Below, one piece after another: positions 31,712-37,183 of a stretch of 37,183 nt of DNA. Every line of letters starts with the position of its first letter. Position 1 is the stretch's first letter. The notes under the pieces were generated by a model. It worked only from the letters and a program-made list of their open reading frames with translations, was not told where the DNA came from and ran no database searches. The stretch lies in NCBI GenBank assembly GCA_023954095.1, contig JAMLIQ010000024.1:1-37183 (forward strand), given 5' to 3'. This DNA is from Burkholderiaceae bacterium. Lineage in GTDB: Bacteria; Pseudomonadota; Gammaproteobacteria; Burkholderiales; Burkholderiaceae_C. Position numbers and translations under genes: made by a program.

Positions 31712-32695
31712 TCAACGGTTCGTGACGGGATAGACGCCCTGCGGGCGCCACAGCAGGATCGCGACCATGAGGGCAATGTTGGAGAACAGCGCCACCTTGG
31801 GCACCAGGAAACCGGTGTAGTTGGCCATCAGGCCCACCAGCAGCGCGCCAATGAGCGCACCGCCCGTGCTGCCCAGCCCGCCAATGATGATGACAATGAA
31901 GATCAGCACATTGACCTGCGCGCCCATCTGCGGAATCACGCTTTGCTGGTACAGGCCCCACATCACACCGCCCAGGCCCGCCAGCGCCGAGCCGACGACA
32001 AACACGCCCACAAACAGGCGCCGGATGCGGTAGCCCAGCGACTCGACCATTTCGCGGTCCTGCACACCGGCGCGTATCAGCAGGCCCACCTTGGTGCGCG
32101 CCAGCACCCAGGCCAGCACGCCGAACACCAGCAGGCCCACCGCCACGGCCACCAGGCGGTATTTTTCGATGGCGGCATCACCCACCCACAGCGAGCCGCG
32201 CATGCCCTCGGGCAGCGGCAGCGGGATCTGCGCCGGGCCCCAGACAACCTTGATGAGTTCCTCGCCAATGATCATGCCGCCCATGGTGATGAGGATCTGC
32301 TTGAGGTGCTGGCCATACACCGGCCGCACGATGAAGCGCTCGAACGCCAGGCCCACGGCGCCGGCCACCGCCATGGCCACCAGCATGGCCGGCAGCACGG
32401 CGACCATGTTGCGCCACAGCTGCTCCGAACCCGTCCAGTCGCCCATGGCGCCCAGCACACTGGTGGCCACGAAGGCGCCCAGCGCGATGAACACACCGTG
32501 GCCGAAGTTGAGCACGTCCATCAGGCCGAACACCAGCGTGAGGCCCGAGGCGATGATGAAGATGATCATGCCCATGGCCAGCCCGGCCACCGTGAGCGTG
32601 AGCCAGGTGCTGGGCGAACCAATGAAGGGCAGCACGATGAGCGCCAGCAGCGGCACCAGCGCCAGCGGCTTCCAATCGAAGTCACGGGAGTTCAT
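31712..32695 (-). CDS. livH: Branched-chain-type ABC transporter permease LivH
   Basis: A 327-residue inner-membrane permease with about eight helices. LivH signatures: IIASGLTLVFGLMDVLNFGH near residues 45-65, RTKVGLLIRAGVQDREMVES (coupling region), and VIIIGGLGSTGGALIGALLV. A GGAAAGG ribosome binding site lies before the ATG at 32695. It is separated from livF by 90 bases that contain a palindromic repeat, so transcription or message stability may differ on the two sides. Confidence 0.92.
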   Translation of the reverse strand: MNSRDFDWKPLALVPLLALIVLPFIGSPSTWLTLTVAGLAMGMIIFIIASGLTLVFGLMDVLNFGHGVFIALGAFVATSVLGAMGDWTGSEQLWRNMVAVLPAMLVAMAVAGAVGLAFERFIVRPVYGQHLKQILITMGGMIIGEELIKVVWGPAQIPLPLPEGMRGSLWVGDAAIEKYRLVAVAVGLLVFGVLAWVLARTKVGLLIRAGVQDREMVESLGYRIRRLFVGVFVVGSALAGLGGVMWGLYQQSVIPQMGAQVNVLIFIVIIIGGLGSTGGALIGALLVGLMANYTGFLVPKVALFSNIALMVAILLWRPQGVYPVTNR

Positions 32696-32716
32696 GGCGC
32701 GCCTTTCCGGAAACAG

Positions 32717-32790
32717 TGTTTGCTATTCTTCTCATAGCTTCTTGCGCTTGCTGCATAAGCGTTAGAGCCTGTTTTTTTATATATTTCATA
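32717..32790. repeat. Intergenic palindromic repeat, copy 5
   Basis: TGCTATTCTTCTCATAGC precedes CGCTT...AAGCG arms (CGCTTGCTGCATAAGCG, about 32744-32760) and TTAGAGCCTG with TTTTTTT, the same order as copies 1 to 4. Unusually, it sits inside an operon, between livF and livH, and spans the livF stop. Confidence 0.6.
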
Positions 32791-33511
32791 GTGACAACCC
32801 CAGCAGCGATTGCTGCAATGCCTCGTCCTGCGCCAGGGCGGCCATGCTGCCTGCGTGCACCACCTTGCCGTTGTCCATCACGGCGACGGTGTCGCCCAGG
32901 CGTTTGGCAAAGTTGATGTTCTGCTCCACCAGCAAAATGGTCACGCCGCTCTTCTTGAGCTGGTCGAAGGCGTCGATCATGTTGTTGATGATGGCGGGCG
33001 CCAGGCCCTTGCTGGGCTCGTCGACGATGAGCAGCTCACGTGGCTCGACGATGGCGCGGCTCACGGCCAGCATCTGTTTCTGGCCGCCCGAGAGCTTGCC
33101 TGCCGGGTGGTTCCAGAACTTTTCCACCGCGGGGAACAGCTTGAAGATCCATTCGAGCCGCGCTGTATCCATCTGCGCCGCCGTGCTGGCCTTGCGGGCG
33201 GCCAGCAGCATGTTCTCCTTGACCGTGAGGTCGGCAAAGATGCCCATGTTCTCGGGCACATAGGCAATGTTCAGCCCGGCGATCTGCGGCGTGTGCAGCG
33301 CGGTGATGTCCTTGCCGTCAAAGTGGATGGACCCCTTGGACGCATGCCACAGGCCCATGATGGTGCGCAGCGTAGTGGTCTTGCCCGCGCCGTTGCGGCC
33401 CAGCAGCATGGTGAGCTGGCCCTTGGGGATCGCCAGGTCCACACCGTGCAGGATGTGGTACGCCTCGATGTGGGTGTGCACACCCTTGAGTTCGAGCAGG
33501 TTGGTGCTCAT
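32786..33511 (-). CDS. livF: Branched-chain-type ABC transporter ATPase LivF
   Basis: A 241-residue ATPase. Walker A GRNGAGKT (38-45), signature LSGGQ (140-144), Walker B LIVDEP (161-166), and the LivF-type start LLELKGVHTHIEAYHILHGV. The ATG at 33511 overlaps the livG stop as ATGA and has AAGGAGG six bases upstream. It partners with LivG to power uptake through LivH/LivM. Confidence 0.93.
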   Translation of the reverse strand: MSTNLLELKGVHTHIEAYHILHGVDLAIPKGQLTMLLGRNGAGKTTTLRTIMGLWHASKGSIHFDGKDITALHTPQIAGLNIAYVPENMGIFADLTVKENMLLAARKASTAAQMDTARLEWIFKLFPAVEKFWNHPAGKLSGGQKQMLAVSRAIVEPRELLIVDEPSKGLAPAIINNMIDAFDQLKKSGVTILLVEQNINFAKRLGDTVAVMDNGKVVHAGSMAALAQDEALQQSLLGLSL

Positions 33512-34290
33512 GCGGCCTCCTTGTCGGCATCCTTGGAGATGCCCAGATAGGCCTCCTGCACCACGGGCGATGCAATCACCTGCGCAGGCGGCCCGTCGGC
33601 CACCAGGGTGCCGTTGGTCAGCACGATGATGCGGTCGGCCAGTTCGCGCACCACGTCCATCTTGTGCTCCACCAGCAGGATGATCTTGGTCTTGTCTTTC
33701 TTCAGTTCGCGGATCAGGTTCAGGATCACGGGCGCCTCGTCGTGGCTCATGCCCGCAGTGGGTTCGTCGAACATGTAGACCTGCGGCTCCAGCGCCATCA
33801 GCAGCGCGACTTCGAGCTTGCGCTGGTCGCCGTGCGGCAGGCTGGCCACGGGGGTGTCGCGCCGCTCGAACATGGCCACCGACTGCAATATTTCCTCGGC
33901 CCGCGCCGTAAGTCGGCCGTGGTCGCTCCAGATGCTCCACAGATTCAGGCCCCTGCGGTGCTTGCCGTCCCGCGTGGCCTGCACCGCCAGGCGCACGTTC
34001 TCCAGCACGCTGAGGTTGGGAAACAGGTTGGTGAGCTGAAACGCCCGGCCCAGCCCGGCGTGCGTGCGCTGCGAGACGGACAGGCCGGTCAGGTCGCGCC
34101 CGCCCAAAGACACGCTGCCGCTGCTGGCCTTGAGCTGGCCAGAGATCAGGTTGAAATACGTGGTCTTGCCCGCACCGTTCGGGCCCACGATGGCGGTCAG
34201 CGTGCCCGGCTCGAAAGCGCAGGTCACGGCGTTGACCGCCACGTGGCCGCCGAAGCGGATGGTCAAGTCCCGGGTGGCCAGGGTACTCAT
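33508..34290 (-). CDS. livG: Branched-chain-type ABC transporter ATPase LivG
   Basis: A 260-residue ATPase. Walker A GPNGAGKT (36-43), LivG-type GRAFQLTNLFPNLSVLENV, a divergent signature LPHGDQRK (151-158) in place of LSGGQ, and Walker B VYMFDEP (171-177). The changed signature is, as far as I recall, common in this subfamily and not a sign of loss. It lies 72 bases behind the PHB depolymerase gene and is coupled to livF by ATGA. Confidence 0.92.
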   Translation of the reverse strand: MSTLATRDLTIRFGGHVAVNAVTCAFEPGTLTAIVGPNGAGKTTYFNLISGQLKASSGSVSLGGRDLTGLSVSQRTHAGLGRAFQLTNLFPNLSVLENVRLAVQATRDGKHRRGLNLWSIWSDHGRLTARAEEILQSVAMFERRDTPVASLPHGDQRKLEVALLMALEPQVYMFDEPTAGMSHDEAPVILNLIRELKKDKTKIILLVEHKMDVVRELADRIIVLTNGTLVADGPPAQVIASPVVQEAYLGISKDADKEAA

Positions 34291-34362
34291 GGGTTCTTGC
34301 TCGCTTTCACAGTCTTCATCCTTGCAGTGCCTGCCACCCGCGCGTGCGGGGGTCCCGGCGGT

Positions 34363-35850
34363 TCAGGGACAGGTGCCGATCACGTAGTAGTTCGGACCTG
34401 TTTTCTTCAATGTAGTCGTCACAAAAATGTTCCACCAGCCCATGCCCTGCCCCGAGCCATTGGCATAGGTGAAACCATAAAGGGCATACGCCCGACCGGC
34501 CAGGGTGTGGGCATAGTTGCTGGCCGTGGTGCAGGTCGGCGTTTCACCGCCTGCCGCCGCCAGCGTGGTGGCTGTCACTGCGCTGGAGGCCGCACCTTCC
34601 GCCCCGTTGGCATCAGCCGCACGCACCGTCCAGCTGTAGCTGGTCGAGGCGGCCAGCCCGCTGTCGGTGTAGCTGGTGCCGTACACAGTGAGCGCATTGG
34701 CTTTGTTGCCATTGCGGTAAACGTTGTAACCCGCCGCACCGGCCACACTGTTCCAGCCGATGGCCATGCTGCTGGCGGTGGCGCCCGAGGCGCTCACACC
34801 GGTGGGTGCGGGCAAGGCCACGGGATCCGGGTCTGGCACCGTGGTGCCGCCGCCGCTGGTGAGGCGGTCCACCATGGCCTTGATGGCGGCCATCTGCGGA
34901 CCGGACTTCTTGGAATAGTTGGCGCTGTCATAGCCCCACCAGTCCCAGCAGCTGTTGGTGGCTGCGGTGCTGGTCTGCGGATAGAGCACCACGATGTTGT
35001 TGGTTTCCGCCCAGCGGTTGTAGCCGGTGTTGCGCACGTACTGTTGCTGCACGTCGCTCACGTTCTGCTTGCAGCCATGCAGCACCACGTGCAGGCGGCA
35101 GGTGGCACTGCTGCCCGCCTGGCAGGCCTGCGGAATGTAGGCCCAGCCGTTCGTGGCCATGCCATGGTTGGTGATGAACTGGCTCTGCTTGAACTCGACA
35201 AAATTGCCTGCGGGCAAGGTGGCATTGCTGCGCGCGTTGAGCGGCCCGTACAGATGCTGCAGCATGGCGCCCGCCAGGTCGAAGTTGCAGTCATTGATAT
35301 AGGGAGCACCCTTGGCCGAACAGGCGCTGCCGTAGTCGTCGGTCACCATGGAGTGCTCGGCCGCCAGGTCCTTCTTGTAGACCACGTTGGCAGCAGGAAC
35401 AAAACTGCTGTAGTAGGTCTTGAGGGCATCCATCACGCCGGTCTTGACCACGCTGTCCACGGAGCCCGAGAACAGATAGACCTTGGAATTCTGCAGGTTG
35501 GACACCGGGTCCACATGCCCCTGGCTGGCCCAGGTGTTGGTGGTGTTCACCAGCGTGCTGGTGGGAATGCCTGCAGGGCTGGCCATGCAGCGGCCCGTGG
35601 CATTGACCACCGAGCCTTCGGCACAGTAGAACGGCCCCCCGGCCACAATGCCTGCGCCCTTGCCGAACACGGACGAATACGCCACGTGCAGTTGAACCGC
35701 CATGAAGCCGCCCGACGACAGACCGGACACGGTGGTCTGGTTCTTGTCGATCTTGAGCGCGGGCAGGTCAACGGCTGCCCACACGGGAGCCGCGCTTACC
35801 AAGGCCCACGCAGCAATGGCGGCGGCCGACCGGATGAATGTGAATGCCAT
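34363..35850 (-). CDS. Extracellular PHB depolymerase (type 2 catalytic domain, FnIII, substrate-binding domain)
   Basis: A 495-residue secreted enzyme that cuts poly(3-hydroxybutyrate) granules outside the cell. Signal peptide 1-25 (APVWA), catalytic domain about 26-335, fibronectin III linker 347-430 (LPAPTGVSAS...), C-terminal PHB-binding domain about 438-495 (YALYGFTYANGSGQGMGWWN). The lipase-type box is Gly43-Leu-Ser45-Ser-Gly47 near the N-terminus, as in type 2 (permuted) depolymerases. Asp132 and His166 fit the rest of the triad, with spacings close to those I recall for the Penicillium funiculosum enzyme (Ser39, Asp121, His155). Paired Cys residues fit an exported protein. AGGAGA lies before the ATG. 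It sits between the transporter binding-protein gene and livG. Confidence 0.93.
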   Translation of the reverse strand: MAFTFIRSAAAIAAWALVSAAPVWAAVDLPALKIDKNQTTVSGLSSGGFMAVQLHVAYSSVFGKGAGIVAGGPFYCAEGSVVNATGRCMASPAGIPTSTLVNTTNTWASQGHVDPVSNLQNSKVYLFSGSVDSVVKTGVMDALKTYYSSFVPAANVVYKKDLAAEHSMVTDDYGSACSAKGAPYINDCNFDLAGAMLQHLYGPLNARSNATLPAGNFVEFKQSQFITNHGMATNGWAYIPQACQAGSSATCRLHVVLHGCKQNVSDVQQQYVRNTGYNRWAETNNIVVLYPQTSTAATNSCWDWWGYDSANYSKKSGPQMAAIKAMVDRLTSGGGTTVPDPDPVALPAPTGVSASGATASSMAIGWNSVAGAAGYNVYRNGNKANALTVYGTSYTDSGLAASTSYSWTVRAADANGAEGAASSAVTATTLAAAGGETPTCTTASNYAHTLAGRAYALYGFTYANGSGQGMGWWNIFVTTTLKKTGPNYYVIGTCP

Positions 35851-35928
35851 GTCTCTGTCTCCTGAATTTTTCGGGGCAAAACCTGTCCTGCCCCCGTGTA
35901 ATCCGGGGGTTCATACGTCAATTCACTG

Positions 35929-35951
35929 GAAAAAGAGGGGCGGCCGCCCCT
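35929..35951 (-). terminator. Intrinsic terminator/attenuator after the binding-protein gene
   Basis: On the minus strand a 16-base perfect palindrome, AGGGGCGGCCGCCCCT (35936-35951), is followed by CTTTTTCC. It lies about 50 bases past the binding-protein stop and 78 before the depolymerase start. Partial read-through would give much binding protein and less enzyme and transporter. A second stem, CCCCCG with CGGGGG (about 35891-35909), lies further downstream. Confidence 0.6.
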
Positions 35952-35999
35952 GCGGGATGAACCCCGGCGCCCACGGGCACCGGGCCTCGCCAACCCTGC

Positions 36000-37181
36000 T
36001 TACCGCTTGTTGCGGATGGGCACGTTCATCTCTTCGGGCTTGATCTCGCGCACCAGCTCCGGCACGCCCCAGGCAAATGCCGGGTCGGCCTTGATCTTGA
36101 AGTGGTACATGCTCTGCAGGGCCTGGTGGTCTTCCTTGCGGAAGGTCATCTTGCCCTTGGGCGTGTCAAAGCTCATGCCTTCCATGGTCTTGATGAGCTT
36201 GTTGGTGGCCGTGTCGCCATTGGTGGCCTTGAGCGCTGTCACCAATGCCATGGCCGACGAGAAGCCACCGGCCGTGAAGAAGTCCGGCGGGGTCTTGAAT
36301 TCCTTGTAGTGCGCGGCCACCAGGGCTTCGTTCACCGGGTTCTTGGGAATGCCGAAGTAGTAGTAGGTGGCGCCTTCCATGCCGGGGAAGTTCTTGTAGC
36401 TGGCCATGGCCGGCAGAATGTTGCCCCCCGTGGCAATCTCGATGCCGTAGCGCTTCAAGTCCATGTCGGCAATCTTGAACGGGTTGCCTGCACCCGCCCA
36501 GATGATGAAGATGATCTTGCGGCCCGGAACGTCCTTGAGCTTGTCGATCAGGCGCTGCGCACCCGCAGTGAAGTCGGTGGTCGTCGTGGGCAGGTACTCT
36601 TCGTGCACCAGCTTGGCGTTCTTGAGCGCATCCTTGAAGGCTTTCACGCCGTCACGCCCAAAGGCGTAGTCCTGCGCCAGCGTGGCCACCGTCACGCCCG
36701 CCTTGTCGATCGCCACGGCGTTGCTGATGGCGTCCTGGCTGCTGTTGCGGCCCGTGCGGAAGATGTACTTGTTCCACTTCTCGCCCGTGATGGCGTCGGC
36801 CACGGCAGGCTCGACCAGCAGAATCTTCTTGTATTCCTCGGCCACCGGCAGCATGGCCAGGGCCACACCGGAGGATGTTGGGCCGACTGCAATGTCGGCC
36901 TTGTCGTCCGAGTACGCCGCCGCCAGCAGGCTCTTGCCCAGGTCGGGCTTGCCCTGGTCGTCTTTCTCGATCACCACCAGCTTCTTGCCCGCCACCATCA
37001 TGGTGCCGCCCGTGGCGTACTCCAGGCCCATCATCAGGCCCGTCTGGGTCTGCTTGCCGTAGGCTTCGAGCGGCCCCGTCATGCTGTGCACGTGGGCAAT
37101 CCGGATTTCGCCCGTTTGCGCAAAAGCAGGGGCTGCGAGGGTGGCCAGGGCGGCCAGGGCTACAAGGGTGCGTCTTTGCAT
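36000..37181 (-). CDS. Periplasmic substrate-binding protein of a branched-chain-type ABC transporter
   Basis: A 393-residue periplasmic binding protein (type 1 fold, LivK/amide-binding class). Signal peptide about 1-21 (ending APAFA), first lobe IRIAHVHSMTGPLEAYGKQ, VGPTSSGVALAMLPVAEEYK at the ligand cleft, TLAQDYAFGRDGVKAF in the hinge region, and a C-terminal lobe ending PIRNKR. The whole gene is inside the window; its start is two bases from the right edge, so the promoter is not visible. It is the first gene of the minus-strand PHB/Liv cluster. The ligand is inferred to be 3-hydroxybutyrate or short oligomers, but amino acids or other acids cannot be excluded. Confidence 0.9.
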   Translation of the reverse strand: MQRRTLVALAALATLAAPAFAQTGEIRIAHVHSMTGPLEAYGKQTQTGLMMGLEYATGGTMMVAGKKLVVIEKDDQGKPDLGKSLLAAAYSDDKADIAVGPTSSGVALAMLPVAEEYKKILLVEPAVADAITGEKWNKYIFRTGRNSSQDAISNAVAIDKAGVTVATLAQDYAFGRDGVKAFKDALKNAKLVHEEYLPTTTTDFTAGAQRLIDKLKDVPGRKIIFIIWAGAGNPFKIADMDLKRYGIEIATGGNILPAMASYKNFPGMEGATYYYFGIPKNPVNEALVAAHYKEFKTPPDFFTAGGFSSAMALVTALKATNGDTATNKLIKTMEGMSFDTPKGKMTFRKEDHQALQSMYHFKIKADPAFAWGVPELVREIKPEEMNVPIRNKR

Positions 37182-37183
37182 GG

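Noticed and set aside
34290-34362. Possible terminator between the depolymerase and livG genes
   Set aside because: Only a five-pair stem (CCCGC with GCGGG) and no T tract; too weak to call.
33664-35865. 733-codon plus-strand frame opposite livG and the depolymerase gene
   Set aside because: Shadow frame; both minus-strand genes have complete catalytic motifs.
1-37183. CRISPR arrays, tRNA and rRNA genes
   Set aside because: No regularly spaced direct repeats, no cloverleaf-like or rRNA-conserved stretches noticed while reading both strands.

Overview
The window looks like a chromosome segment of a Burkholderiales bacterium of the family Comamonadaceae (Acidovorax-like). Support comes from the high-GC coding sequence, the polyhydroxybutyrate (PHB) genes, and five copies of a short intergenic palindromic repeat of a kind I know from this family (core AGCGCTTA...TAAGCGCT next to ATAGC). 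The genus is inferred. No rRNA, tRNA or CRISPR array was seen.

Layout. 1-191 is the 3' end of an unidentified gene. 248-5006 (minus) is a four-gene tripartite export operon: NodT-type outer membrane lipoprotein, MacA-like adaptor, MacB-like ATPase and MacB-like permease. 5154-7662 (minus) holds a glutathione S-transferase, a DUF2788/DUF2189 membrane pair and a HAD hydrolase. 7826-10568 (plus) is a copper-type unit: a DUF2946 protein and an OprC/NosA-like TonB receptor that carries both CxxxM and HxM. 10695-11715 holds a RusA-like protein and a DksA-like zinc-finger protein. 11944-13062 is a hemerythrin-GGDEF fusion, convergent with a free-standing bacteriohemerythrin (13293-13706). 13871-18806 (plus) is ferrochelatase, a Lon-like AAA protease, and a glycerate 2-kinase coupled to the protease by ATGA.

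Accessory region, about 19130-26980. A cut-off Tat signal gene on the left and a decayed chemotaxis receptor on the right bracket a compact plus-strand operon: excisionase-type HTH protein, MmeI-family DNA methyltransferase whose N-terminal nuclease motif is eroded, single-HKD phospholipase-D-type nuclease, DExH helicase and GIY-YIG nuclease. I read it as a multi-subunit modification/restriction (anti-phage) system in which methylation sits in one protein and cutting and motor functions in others. I cannot match it to DISARM, BREX, or type I or III systems. Two tiny ORFs with ATGA overlaps at both ends bridge two of its junctions.

PHB region, 27510-37181 (minus). Solute-binding protein, secreted PHB depolymerase (catalytic, fibronectin III and substrate-binding domains), LivG, LivF, LivH, LivM, 3-hydroxybutyrate oligomer hydrolase and an alpha/beta hydrolase lie head to tail. 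The order suggests a scavenging pathway: depolymerise PHB outside, import monomer or oligomers through a Liv-type ABC transporter, then finish hydrolysis. The substrate of this transporter is inferred from context only.
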